Positions 32,772 to 40,737 of a stretch of DNA of 40,742 nt are shown one piece after another. The translations under genes were made by a program, and so were the position numbers. Under the pieces are notes generated by a model. That model was not told the DNA's origin. It did no database searches and worked only from the letters and a program-made list of their open reading frames with translations. The DNA comes from Nocardia ninae NBRC 108245 (lineage in GTDB: Bacteria; Actinomycetota; Actinomycetes; Mycobacteriales; Mycobacteriaceae), in assembly GCF_007990755.1 (NCBI RefSeq), contig NZ_BJXA01000080.1, positions 1 through 40,742 on the forward strand. Reading direction: 5' to 3'. Numbering within the stretch: the first letter of the stretch is position 1; each line of letters opens with the position of its first letter.

Positions 32772-34105
32772 GAGTTCTCCTGCGGTTGGAACGAGCGGGC
32801 TTGCGGATCCGCCTGCCACGCGGCGCCGGACGGATAGGTGTAGTCGCGCAGCGACGCGGGTAGCATCTCGGCGCTGAAACCGGGCTCACGCGGTGCTAGA
32901 TAACGGCCGCCGACCACGCGCACGGGATGACGGAAATGCTCGTGCAGGTGGTCCACGAACTCGATCGCGCGGTCCTCGGTGGTGCCGGTGATCGCCACGT
33001 AATCGATCATCGCGAGATGCTGGACCAGCTCACAGAGACCGACGCCGCCCGCGTGCGGCACCACCGGCACACCGAACTTGGCCGCCAGCAACAGGATTGC
33101 CAGGTTCTCGTTGACACCGGCGACCCTGGCCGCGTCGATCTGCACGAGGTCGACGGCCCCGGCCTGCAACAGCTGCTTGAACAAGATCCGGTTCTGCCCG
33201 TGCTCGCCGGTCGAGATGCGCACCGGCGCGACGCGGCGGCGGATCGCGGCGTGGCCGAGGATGTCGTCCGGGCTGGTCGGCTCCTCGATCCAGGCCGGAT
33301 TCGCCGACGCGAGCCGGGAGATCCAGTCCACCGCGACGTCGACGTCCCAGCGCTGGTTCGCGTCGACCGCCAGTCCGATGTCGGGTCCGATCGCCTCCCT
33401 GGCGACCTTGACCCGGCGCACGTCCTCGTCCACGTCGCGGCCGACCTTGATCTTGATGGTGCCGAAACCGTCGGCCACCGCCTGCCTGGCCAGCCGGGCG
33501 AGCTTCTCGTCGGAGTAGCCGAGCCAGCCCGGCGAGGTCGTGTATGCCGGATACCCGGTGTCCAGTAGCCGAGCGATGCGCTCCTGCCTGCCCGGTTCGG
33601 CACGGCGCAGGATCGCCAGCGCCTCGCCGGGGGTGAGCGCATCGGTGAGGTAGCGGAAGTCGATGAGGTCGGCGATCTCCTCGGGGGACATCTCGGCGAC
33701 CAACTGCCACACCGGTTTTCCGGCGAGTTTCGCTGCGAGATCCCAGGCGGCGTTGATCACGGCACCGACCGCCATGTGCATGACGCCCTTTTCCGGACCG
33801 AGCCAGCGCAGCTGGGAATCGGCGGTGAGGGATCTGGCGAATCCTCCGAGGTTCCCGGCGATTTCGGCCACCGATCGCCCGACTACCAAGTGCGCCAGCG
33901 ATTCGATGGCGACGCGCTGCACATCATTACCGCGGCCGATGGTGAACGCGAAGCCGTGGCCCTGCGGGCCCGCCGGATCGTCGGTGCGCAGGATCACGTA
34001 GGCCGCCGAATAATCGGGGTCGGGATTCATCGCGTCCGAGCCGTCCAGCTCGCGCGAGGTCGGGAACCGGACGTCTAACGTGTCCAGCGCCGTGAGGTGC
34101 GCCAT
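32768..34105 (-). CDS. L-fuconate dehydratase (enolase superfamily)
   Basis: 445 residues. It removes water from L-fuconate to give 2-keto-3-deoxy-L-fuconate in the cytoplasm, needing Mg2+. Sequence marks are strong: the N-terminal [19 protein letters not shown] and the [19 protein letters not shown] block seen in Xanthomonas FucD and human ENOSF1, not in rhamnonate dehydratases. Active-site set: K218 and K220 (TIKIKVG), Mg ligands D248 (VDANQRW), E274 (IEEPTSP), E301 (STGEHGQNR) and the base H351. These numbers coincide with those I recall for Xanthomonas FucD. ATG 34105 has GAGGAT 6 bp upstream. First gene of the six-gene operon, expressed from the operator-covered promoter at 34142-34169. 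Confidence 0.95.
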   Translation of the reverse strand: MAHLTALDTLDVRFPTSRELDGSDAMNPDPDYSAAYVILRTDDPAGPQGHGFAFTIGRGNDVQRVAIESLAHLVVGRSVAEIAGNLGGFARSLTADSQLRWLGPEKGVMHMAVGAVINAAWDLAAKLAGKPVWQLVAEMSPEEIADLIDFRYLTDALTPGEALAILRRAEPGRQERIARLLDTGYPAYTTSPGWLGYSDEKLARLARQAVADGFGTIKIKVGRDVDEDVRRVKVAREAIGPDIGLAVDANQRWDVDVAVDWISRLASANPAWIEEPTSPDDILGHAAIRRRVAPVRISTGEHGQNRILFKQLLQAGAVDLVQIDAARVAGVNENLAILLLAAKFGVPVVPHAGGVGLCELVQHLAMIDYVAITGTTEDRAIEFVDHLHEHFRHPVRVVGGRYLAPREPGFSAEMLPASLRDYTYPSGAAWQADPQARSFQPQENS

Positions 34106-34141
34106 GGGTGATCCTCGTTCCAGATAGTGATCTGGGTCACG

Positions 34142-34169
34142 ACTATACATCGGATGTCTGCTTGCGCAA
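34142..34169 (-). promoter_or_regulatory. Promoter of the six-gene fucose operon
   Basis: On the minus strand TTGCGC (34164-34169) and TATAGT (34142-34147) are separated by 16 bp, a near-standard sigma-70-type layout. The predicted start of transcription is about 30 bp before the dehydratase ATG. The operator core lies within the spacer and touches the -10. Confidence 0.6.
34147..34157. promoter_or_regulatory. GntR-type operator copy 2, inside the operon promoter
   Basis: ACATCGGATGT, perfect 11-bp odd palindrome, in the spacer of the promoter that reads toward the dehydratase. A bound repressor here would shut RNA polymerase out. Confidence 0.75.
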
Positions 34170-34254
34170 TGGGAGATGGAAAATCCGTCAATCCTGGTTG
34201 CGCAGTGGCAATCTCGCGCGAATACCCGCGATCGGTGTTATGTTCGCCAGTGTT

Positions 34255-34267
34255 AAACATCGGATCT
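34255..34267. promoter_or_regulatory. GntR-type operator copy 3, toward the SDR-lldD transcript
   Basis: AAACATCGGATCT matches copy 1 over AAACATCGGAT and differs at one core base (C for G). It is 49 bp before the SDR start and just after a possible -10 (TATGTT, 34239-34244), about 108 bp from copy 2. Confidence 0.6.
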
Positions 34268-34315
34268 GTCCGGGTCGAGCTATCGCACCGGAACCGAGGT
34301 GAGAAGGTGGGCGGT

Positions 34316-35092
34316 ATGTCGGTAAAAAGCACGTTCGACGGGCTGGTAGCAGTGGTCACCGGTGGTGCGTCCGGCATCGGAATGGCCGTCACCGAGACCT
34401 TGGCGGCGGCAGGCGCGCGAGTGGCGGTGCTCGATCTGCACCCTGGCAACACCCCGGGGATCGCCCTGCGCTGCGATGTCGCCGATGACGAATCAGTCCG
34501 CAATGCCATCGCGGGCGTCGTCGACAAGTACGGCCGGCTCGACATCCTCGTCAACAACGCGGGCATCGGCGCACAGGGCACCATCGCCGACCACACCGAC
34601 GACGAGTGGCGGCGGGTGTTCGAGGTCAATGTCCTGGGCACGGTGCGCGTTTCCCGCGCCGCGCTCCCCCACCTGCGCCGGTCACCGGCCGCCGCGATCG
34701 TGAACATCTGCTCGATCGCGGCCACCACCGGGCTGCCGGATCGCGCCGTCTACAGCGCGAGCAAAGGGGCGATCCTGTCGCTGACGCGCGCGATGGCCGC
34801 CGACCACCTCCACGACGGCATCCGAGTGAACTGCGTCAATCCGGGGACCGTCGACACGCCCTGGGTGCAGCGGCTGCTGGCGAGCAGCGCGGATCCCGGC
34901 GCGGAAATGGCCGCGCTGCAAGCACGGCAGCCGCACGGGCGTCTCGTCACCGCCGCGGAAGTCGCGAGCGCGGTGGCGTATCTGGCCGGACCGGCGGCGT
35001 CGTCCATCACCGCAACGATGCTGGAGGTCGACGGCGGCATGCATTCACTACGCCTGCGGGCGGCGGCACAGGTCGCTGGGGCGCACCGATGA
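34316..35092 (+). CDS. SDR dehydrogenase, probable 2-keto-3-deoxy-L-fuconate dehydrogenase
   Basis: 258 residues, classical SDR. Cofactor motif TGGASGIG (15-22), an Asp after the second strand (VLDLHPG) that favours NAD, NNAG, the catalytic Ser in NICSIAA and the YxxxK pair in [11 protein letters not shown]. In the fucose pathway this enzyme oxidises 2-keto-3-deoxy-L-fuconate at C4 to the 2,4-diketo acid. Function is taken from cluster logic plus family, since SDR sequence alone does not fix the substrate. ATG 34316 has GAAGGTGG upstream. It starts the plus-strand transcript away from the dehydratase and is coupled to the lactate dehydrogenase gene by an ATGA overlap (35089-35092). Confidence 0.87.
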   Translation: MSVKSTFDGLVAVVTGGASGIGMAVTETLAAAGARVAVLDLHPGNTPGIALRCDVADDESVRNAIAGVVDKYGRLDILVNNAGIGAQGTIADHTDDEWRRVFEVNVLGTVRVSRAALPHLRRSPAAAIVNICSIAATTGLPDRAVYSASKGAILSLTRAMAADHLHDGIRVNCVNPGTVDTPWVQRLLASSADPGAEMAALQARQPHGRLVTAAEVASAVAYLAGPAASSITATMLEVDGGMHSLRLRAAAQVAGAHR

Positions 35093-36321
35093 CCGCGCGC
35101 CGGGTGCCCCGACCGCGAGACCTCGCACCGCTGGTCAAATTCGAGCGGCCGTTCGGCGGCCGGGAGCGCAAACTGGCTCGCGCACAGACGATCTGGGACG
35201 TGCGTGAGCTGGCCCGCAAACGTACTCCCAAGGTCGCGTTCGATTACACCGACGGCGCGGCCGATGCGGAGATCAGCCTCGCCCGCGCCCGGGAGGCGTT
35301 CGCCGACATCGAGTTCCGGCCCGCGATCCTGCGCGACGTCAGCAGTGCCGACACCACGGTTCAGGTACTCGGTAAAACGGCCGCGCTGCCCTTCGGTATC
35401 GCGCCGACCGGGTTCACCAGGATGATGCACACGGCGGGCGAGCTGGCGGGGGCGCGCGCCGCCGAACGCGCGGGCATCCCGTTCACGCTGTCCACCATGG
35501 GGACGACCGCCATCGAGGATGTCGCCGCGGGCACCGGACCGAACGCGCGCCATTGGTTTCAGCTGTACATGTGGACCGATCGAGACCGTTCCCTGGCGCT
35601 GGTCGAGCGCGCCGCACGGGCCGGCTTCGACACGCTCGTCGTCACGGTCGATGTGCCGGTAGCGGGGGCCCGGCTGCGCGACGTCCGCAACGGCATGACG
35701 GTGCCGCCCTCGATCACGCTGAGCGGCGCGGTGGATGCGCTGCGCAGGCCATGGTGGTGGTGGGACCTCCTCACCACCGAACCGTTGGCCTTCGCATCGC
35801 TGGACCGCTGGTCGGGGACGGTCGCCGAGCTGCTCGATGCCATGTTCGACCCGACCGTCGGCTTCGATGATCTGGCCTGGATCAGGGCGCAATGGCCGGG
35901 CAAGCTGCTGGTGAAGGGCGTGCAGACGGTCGATGACGCCAAACGCCTGGCCGGGCTCGGCGTCGACGGCATCATCCTGTCGAATCACGGTGGGCGGCAA
36001 TTGGATCGCGCACCGGTACCGCTGCACCTGCTGCCCGCGGTGGTGCGCGAGGTGGGCGATGACCTGGAAGTCCACCTCGACACCGGCATCATGCACGGCG
36101 CCGACATCGTCGCCGCTCTCGCACACGGCGCGCGGTTCACCCTCGTCGGCCGGGCCTACCTGTACGGGCTGATGGCCGGCGGCGAGGCGGGCGTGGACCG
36201 CACGATCGAGATTCTCCGTACCCAGATCGTGCGGACCATGAAGCTGCTCGGCGTCGGCTCGGTCGAGGAGCTCGAGCCGGGGCATGTGCGCCTGCTCGAG
36301 CGGTACCGCCCGCGAGAATAG
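35089..36321 (+). CDS. lldD: FMN-dependent L-lactate dehydrogenase (LldD-like)
   Basis: 410 residues, alpha-hydroxy-acid oxidase/dehydrogenase family. Markers: [14 protein letters not shown] at the start, [14 protein letters not shown] (FMN phosphate side), [33 protein letters not shown] and the catalytic His300 in SNHGGRQLD, then [11 protein letters not shown] and GRAYLYGLM. It oxidises L-lactate to pyruvate, passing electrons to the quinone pool or to oxygen. The lactate would come from the diketo acid hydrolase of the same cluster, so this gene completes the route to pyruvate. Translationally coupled to the SDR. The stop is 2 bp from the convergent DapB-like gene. Mycobacteria use a related enzyme for lactate growth; other hydroxy acids cannot be excluded. 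Confidence 0.9.
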   Translation: MTARRVPRPRDLAPLVKFERPFGGRERKLARAQTIWDVRELARKRTPKVAFDYTDGAADAEISLARAREAFADIEFRPAILRDVSSADTTVQVLGKTAALPFGIAPTGFTRMMHTAGELAGARAAERAGIPFTLSTMGTTAIEDVAAGTGPNARHWFQLYMWTDRDRSLALVERAARAGFDTLVVTVDVPVAGARLRDVRNGMTVPPSITLSGAVDALRRPWWWWDLLTTEPLAFASLDRWSGTVAELLDAMFDPTVGFDDLAWIRAQWPGKLLVKGVQTVDDAKRLAGLGVDGIILSNHGGRQLDRAPVPLHLLPAVVREVGDDLEVHLDTGIMHGADIVAALAHGARFTLVGRAYLYGLMAGGEAGVDRTIEILRTQIVRTMKLLGVGSVEELEPGHVRLLERYRPRE

Positions 36322-36323
36322 GG

Positions 36324-37391
36324 TTAGCGCTGTGCGGGTTTCGTGATCAGCGGCAGATCCAAGGCGGTCAGGATTCCGGCGGGCGCTCGAACTACGGCGG
36401 GGATCGCGTTGACGATGCGCATGGCGGTGGCGAGCAGGGTGGCGTGGTTGTGGTCGCCGTTGCGGCTCGACGTGACCAGATCCATTGCGTAACTGGGTTC
36501 GCCGGTGATCTCGACCCGATACGAGCCCTCGTGGTGGGCCGGTTGCGGCCAGTCCGGGCAGAGGTCGGGGTGCAGCCGGGTGACGTGCTCCAGGACCGTG
36601 ACGGGCTCTGCGCCGACCATGCCGCGCACCTCGAAACGCAGGGCAGCTGCGGTGCCCTCGGCGATGTGGCCGGTGGCGATGTCGAAGGAGCGGTCGGCCG
36701 GAATCCGCTGGTAGGTCTCGGTGACCGCGTCGAGAGTGACACCGATGCCCGCGGCGAGCTGGCGCACGGTGCCGCCCCAGGCGAGCGACAACACACCGGG
36801 CTGGAGCAGCATCGGGATGTCGTCCAGTGGTTTACCGAAACCCATGATGTCGAACATGACTTCGCGGTTGTCGTAGCTGGCGTAGTCCACGATCTCTATG
36901 CAGCGCAGCTGATCGATGCGCAGGCAGGTGCCCGCGAGCGCCAGCGGCAGTAGGTCGTTTGCGAAACCCGGATCGATGCCATTGACCCACAGCGACGCAT
37001 TGCCTTGTGCCGCAGCCTCTTGCACCGGCTTCAGCAGATCGTCGGGCAGGACGCCGTAGGGGTATTGGAAGAACACCGGGGCGCAGGCGACGACATTGAT
37101 TCCGGCGCTGAGGATTCGCCGCAGGTCGGCGAGGGCCTCCATCAGACGGTTGTCGGTCATCGAGCAGTAGACGACGCAGTCGGGTCGGGCCGCGAGGATC
37201 GCGTCGGTATCCATCGATGCGGCGACGCCTACCGGATCATCCAGTCCCGCAAGGGTTCCCGCGTCGATACCGTCCTTGGCCGGGCCCGATACCCAGACGC
37301 CGGCCAGCTCGAGGTCGGGGTTGGCGATGACACCTGCCAGGGCATGTTTGCCGACATTGCCGGTGCCCCACTGCACTACGCGATAGGTCAT
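36324..37391 (-). CDS. DapB-like NAD(P)-binding dehydrogenase (Rv0926c type)
   Basis: 355 residues. The N-terminus is a Rossmann segment of the dihydrodipicolinate reductase type (VVQWGTGNVGKHALAGV), followed by CVVYCSMTDNRLMEAL and a long C-terminal part with GIDPGFANDLLPLAL and GSYRVEITGEPSYAMDL. This arrangement is that of actinobacterial DapB-like proteins of unknown substrate; I recall a mycobacterial neighbour pair (Rv0926c beside the SDR Rv0927c) with the same order. It lacks the rest of the lysine pathway, so real DapB function is unlikely. ATG 37391 is 1 bp after the SDR stop on the minus strand, so the two are one operon. The reaction is unknown. Confidence 0.8.
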   Translation of the reverse strand: MTYRVVQWGTGNVGKHALAGVIANPDLELAGVWVSGPAKDGIDAGTLAGLDDPVGVAASMDTDAILAARPDCVVYCSMTDNRLMEALADLRRILSAGINVVACAPVFFQYPYGVLPDDLLKPVQEAAAQGNASLWVNGIDPGFANDLLPLALAGTCLRIDQLRCIEIVDYASYDNREVMFDIMGFGKPLDDIPMLLQPGVLSLAWGGTVRQLAAGIGVTLDAVTETYQRIPADRSFDIATGHIAEGTAAALRFEVRGMVGAEPVTVLEHVTRLHPDLCPDWPQPAHHEGSYRVEITGEPSYAMDLVTSSRNGDHNHATLLATAMRIVNAIPAVVRAPAGILTALDLPLITKPAQR

Positions 37392-37392
37392 G

Positions 37393-38184
37393 TCACAGGT
37401 CCCCGATCGGGAGGTCGAGGTTGGGGGCGATCAGGCCGCCGTCGGGTTCGAGCACCTTGCCGGTGAGGTACTTGCCCGCCGGGGAGACCAGGTAGAGCGC
37501 GGCTGCGGCAATGTCTTCGGGTTCACCGAGGCGGTGCAGCGGCGTCTTGGTTTCGAGTTCGGTACGCATCGCATCGTTGCTCGCGACGATCTCCAGCGCT
37601 GAGGTCAGGATCGAGCCGGGGGCAATGGCATTCACCCGGATGCGCGGGTTCAGGTCCAGTGCAGCGAGTTTGGTGTAGTGCGCCAACGCGGCTTTGGCGG
37701 TGCCGTACGCCGCGAACGCGCGGCCGGGCAACCGGCCCATGGTCGAGGTGACGTTGAGAATCGAACCGCCACCGGCGGTTTCGAGGATGTGCGGCACCGC
37801 CGCGCGGACGAGTGCGTGCGCGTTGGTGACATTGAAGTTGAACGCGTCCACCAGGGCCTGCGGGGTGGTGTCGAGCAGGGGGCACGGCATCGCGCCGCCG
37901 ACATTGTTGACCACGATGTCCAACCGGCCGAAGCGCTCCACCGCGATACCGGCCAGTGCCGCGGTCGCCTCGATATCGCTCAGGTCCGCCGGGACCACAT
38001 GCGCCTGGCGTCCAGCTGCGGTCACCCTTGCGGCTACCTCGTCCAATTGACTCTTGGTGCGCGAGGCGATGACGACGTCCGCGCCAGCCTCCGCGAAGGC
38101 GACCGCAATCGCGGCACCCAGGCCACGGCCTGCACCGGTCACCACGGCGACCTGTCCGTCTATGCGGAATCGATCCAGAATCAT
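37393..38184 (-). CDS. SDR-family oxidoreductase
   Basis: 263 residues, classical SDR with all catalytic parts: TGAGRGLG in the cofactor loop, SRTK after the second strand (favours NADP), NNVGG, the Ser in NVTSTMGR and the YxxxK pair in [13 protein letters not shown]. The tail ends [12 protein letters not shown] 38184 is chosen because GGAG lies 6 bp upstream and [17 protein letters not shown] is the conserved start; the open frame 5' covers the operator region. First gene of the two-gene operon with the DapB-like protein, divergent from an IclR regulator 129 bp away. Substrate unknown. Confidence 0.88.
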   Translation of the reverse strand: MILDRFRIDGQVAVVTGAGRGLGAAIAVAFAEAGADVVIASRTKSQLDEVAARVTAAGRQAHVVPADLSDIEATAALAGIAVERFGRLDIVVNNVGGAMPCPLLDTTPQALVDAFNFNVTNAHALVRAAVPHILETAGGGSILNVTSTMGRLPGRAFAAYGTAKAALAHYTKLAALDLNPRIRVNAIAPGSILTSALEIVASNDAMRTELETKTPLHRLGEPEDIAAAALYLVSPAGKYLTGKVLEPDGGLIAPNLDLPIGDL

Positions 38185-38234
38185 TCGCGCTCCATCCGCG
38201 CCGTAGACAACTCCCGCCGATCCCATCGGCCAGG

Positions 38235-38271
38235 CGTCGAATATTCGACGACTAATGCTCTAATATTCGAC
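38235..38271. promoter_or_regulatory. Twin operator in divergent SDR/IclR region
   Basis: CGTCGAATATTCGACG (38235-38250) is a perfect 16-bp palindrome. The sequence AATATTCGAC recurs at 38262-38271, 22 bp (two helix turns) from its first copy at 38240, so two protein dimers could sit on one face of the DNA. Probable binding site of the adjacent IclR protein. Confidence 0.65.
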
Positions 38272-38313
38272 ACATCGTAGGTCGCCCAACCGAGCAGAAC
38301 AAGAGGTTCCGTC

Positions 38314-39192
38314 ATGCCGGACCGCTCGACGTCACCGCCGACGCGCCGCGTCATCGACATCGTTTCGCTGCTCGCGACGTCGACCGAGCCGATCAGCGTC
38401 GCCGGGATCGCCGAACGGCTCGACATCGCCCGCGCCACCGCCACCGCGATCCTCACCGAGCTCGACGCGGCCGGTTGGGTCGGCCGGGATCCCCATCGCG
38501 GCTATGCAATCGGCCCGGCCCTGGCCGGCCTGCACGGTGCGGCGCTCCCCTCCGGCGTCGGCACGGTGCTCGCGGAACTCGCCGAACGGACCGGATCGGG
38601 TGCGACGTTCAGTCGCATCGAGCCCGATCGCCTGACCGTTCTCGACGTCCGGCACGGCACGCACCGCGTGGTCCCCGGAATACCGGTCGGGCATCGCATT
38701 CCGTTGCAGTTCCCGGCCGGGGCGAGTGTGATGCCCTGGCGTTCAGCGAGCGAACAGAATGCCTGGACCGCGACCGCCGCCGGTGCGGACCGGCGCACCG
38801 CGAGCACGTTGCTCGCCGTCGTCCGGGAACGCGGAGTCGCGGTCTTCCGGCCACGCGCCGATGACGCGGGCCTAGTCGACCTGCTGGCCGATCTGCTCGG
38901 CGCCGTGGGATCCGACCTACTGCAACCACATCTGCGCACGCGCGCACTCCGCCAGCTCGCGGCACTCACGTCGCGGCCGTTCACCAGGAGTGAATTGGAC
39001 TCCGATGATGCGCTGGCATTGAGTTATCTGGCGGCCCCGGTCTTCGATGCCACCGGTACCGCCGCCTACGAGGTGCAGCTCGGACCGCTACGCGCGGAGG
39101 TAGCCAAACCTGAACGCGATGAATATATTTCGGCGACCCTCGATGCGGCGAGGCAGCTGACTGCGGCTCTTTCTGGTGCTCCACACCGCTGA
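38314..39192 (+). CDS. IclR-family transcriptional regulator
   Basis: 292 residues. The N-terminal winged helix (about 8-70) has VIDIVSLLATSTEPISVAGI, the recognition part DIARATATAILTELDAAGW and the wing RDPHRGYAIGPAL. The rest is a diverged IclR effector domain (FSRIEPDRLTVLDVRHGTHR, IPLQFPAGASVMPWRSA) without the usual AxxxGKA helix, so its ligand pocket may differ from common IclR proteins. ATG 38314 has AAGAGG 6 bp upstream. It is divergent from the SDR/DapB-like operon and separated by the twin operator, so it most probably controls that operon and itself. Confidence 0.85.
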   Translation: MPDRSTSPPTRRVIDIVSLLATSTEPISVAGIAERLDIARATATAILTELDAAGWVGRDPHRGYAIGPALAGLHGAALPSGVGTVLAELAERTGSGATFSRIEPDRLTVLDVRHGTHRVVPGIPVGHRIPLQFPAGASVMPWRSASEQNAWTATAAGADRRTASTLLAVVRERGVAVFRPRADDAGLVDLLADLLGAVGSDLLQPHLRTRALRQLAALTSRPFTRSELDSDDALALSYLAAPVFDATGTAAYEVQLGPLRAEVAKPERDEYISATLDAARQLTAALSGAPHR

Positions 39193-39261
39193 CCCATGTG
39201 CCGGTGGCGTTCGTGGACTGCCCTATCGTTGCAGAACAGACACTGGGACGGAGGTGACGGC

Positions 39262-40566
39262 ATCGGTAATCAGAATCGGCGGAAGCGGTCGGGTCGTCGA
39301 CCGGAGAGTGGTCCGTCCGGCGGCGCGGGTTTCTGGTCTGCGCAGGGGTCCGCAGCGCCGGCGGATGCGGAGCAGATCGCCAATGCGGTGATGGCTGCCG
39401 CCATGGAGTTCGCGCAAGGCGTTGCGACTGCTGCGCAGCGTTGCGCGACCGCGCTGGTCGGGCGTGGGGCGTTGACGCCGCAGGTGGAGCACGGTGCGCA
39501 CCTTGCAGGGCAGCACATCATCTCGCGGATCTTTCAGTACGGCTGGCTGCCCGAGGACGTGCACCAGGCGGCGCGGCGGCATCTCGACGAGTATGCGGTA
39601 GCGCTGCTGACCGATGTGATCGCCGGGTACATGCGCCCGTTCGCCGCCGCGTCGGTAGACGAGACGTGGCGTGCGCAGCTCGAGGAGCTCGATGCGGCGG
39701 TGTGGTGGTCGGAGTCCGCTCCGCACCTCGGCCAATGGGCGGTGAAGCATCTGCTGACCGCGGAGGAAGCGCTCACCACCGTGGTCGAGGCGTTGGCGCT
39801 GTTGATCCGGCTGCCGAAGTTGGAGCTCATCCGCCCGCTGCCCGGGACCGCGCGACCGAGTGCCGCGGGTCATCACCATGTGGACGAGAAGATACTGAGT
39901 CGGGTGCGGGGGTTGCTGGCGAAAGCCGAGTCGACATCGTTTCCGGAAGAGGCGGAGACGCTGTCGGCGAAAGCACAGGAGTTGATGACCAAGTACGCGG
40001 TGGACCGCGTGCTGGTCGACACGGACGCCTCCGTACCGGATCTGCCTGGTGCCCGCCGGATTTGGCTGGATACGCCGTACGTCGACGCCAAGGCGTTGTT
40101 GGTCGATGTGGTCACCAAAGCCAATCGTTGCCGGGCGATCTTCTCGTCGGCCTGGGGATTCATGACGGTCGTCGGAGACGAGAACGATCTGGATGTCGTA
40201 GAGCTGTTGACGACTTCATTGCTCGTACAAGCGACCAGAGCAATGATCGCCAGCGGTAACCAGGCTGAGCGCAGCGCCGACTCACGGAGTCGTTCGTACC
40301 GGAAATCGTTCCTCATCGCCTATGCCACGCGGATCGGTGAGCGGTTGGCAGTTGCGAACGAGAGCACTATCGCCACCTCAGCGGATTCCGCGCGGTTACT
40401 GCCGGTGCTCGCTTCCCGTCAGTTGCAGGTGGACAAAGCATTCGATTCGCTGTTCCCGGAAGTCCGGAATCGCGGTGTCTCCATTCCCAATGCGAACGGC
40501 TGGGATGATGGACGCGCAGCGGCCGAGACCGCCGAACTCGGAGCCCGCCGCCCCCTTCGGAAGTAA
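39262..40566 (+). CDS. DUF2786-domain protein, possible ATC start
   Basis: 434 residues from the proposed start. A DUF2786 core sits at about 213-255: DEKILSRVRGLLAKAESTSF followed by EEAETLSAKAQELMTKYAVD. Flanking parts are helical, with no signal peptide or membrane segment; function unknown. Start choice is difficult: the only upstream ATG (39196) has no ribosome site, while GGAGGTGA (39250-39257) is perfectly placed before ATC 39262, giving the N-terminus GNQNRRKRSGRRP after the initiator, which resembles the basic MGxxNRxRR starts I recall for DUF2786 homologues. With ATG 39196 the protein would have 456 residues. It follows IclR by 69 bp and ends before a strong terminator 136 bp downstream. 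Confidence 0.75.
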   Translation: MGNQNRRKRSGRRPESGPSGGAGFWSAQGSAAPADAEQIANAVMAAAMEFAQGVATAAQRCATALVGRGALTPQVEHGAHLAGQHIISRIFQYGWLPEDVHQAARRHLDEYAVALLTDVIAGYMRPFAAASVDETWRAQLEELDAAVWWSESAPHLGQWAVKHLLTAEEALTTVVEALALLIRLPKLELIRPLPGTARPSAAGHHHVDEKILSRVRGLLAKAESTSFPEEAETLSAKAQELMTKYAVDRVLVDTDASVPDLPGARRIWLDTPYVDAKALLVDVVTKANRCRAIFSSAWGFMTVVGDENDLDVVELLTTSLLVQATRAMIASGNQAERSADSRSRSYRKSFLIAYATRIGERLAVANESTIATSADSARLLPVLASRQLQVDKAFDSLFPEVRNRGVSIPNANGWDDGRAAAETAELGARRPLRK

Positions 40567-40702
40567 CTCAAGCCGCCTTCACCGCTGTTCAGTCCGGCGC
40601 TCAGCCGCACTCTCTCTCTGGAAACGCACTGACTCTGGACCCCTGCAATCGGTACGAATCCCGAGACAGGGTGCGGATTTTCGCGTGGGTGGTCTGGAAA
40701 CG

Positions 40703-40737
40703 ACGAAAGCCCCCCAGCTGTGCTGGGGGGCTTTCGT
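40703..40737 (+). terminator. Strong hairpin terminator at window end
   Basis: A perfect 16-bp stem (ACGAAAGCCCCCCAGC, 40703-40718, and its complement 40722-40737) with a 3-nt loop; CUUUCGU on the 3' side gives a short U-rich part. Likely stops transcription from the DUF2786 gene, and works on either strand. Confidence 0.88.

Noticed and set aside
25422-36321. L-rhamnose instead of L-fucose as the substrate of the cluster
   Set aside because: The diketo-hydrolase route for rhamnose is similar and the mutarotase is RhaM-like, but the dehydratase has the L-fuconate pattern and the first dehydrogenase is an AKR, not the SDR used for rhamnose. Not fully excluded.
36324-37391. Lysine-pathway dihydrodipicolinate reductase (dapB)
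   Set aside because: The protein is about 100 residues longer than DapB, and no lysine genes are near.
40640-40700. tRNA-like 3' fragment (GGTACGAATCCCG) near the window end
   Set aside because: The T-loop resemblance is short, the flanking stem does not pair, and no acceptor, D or anticodon arm can be drawn.
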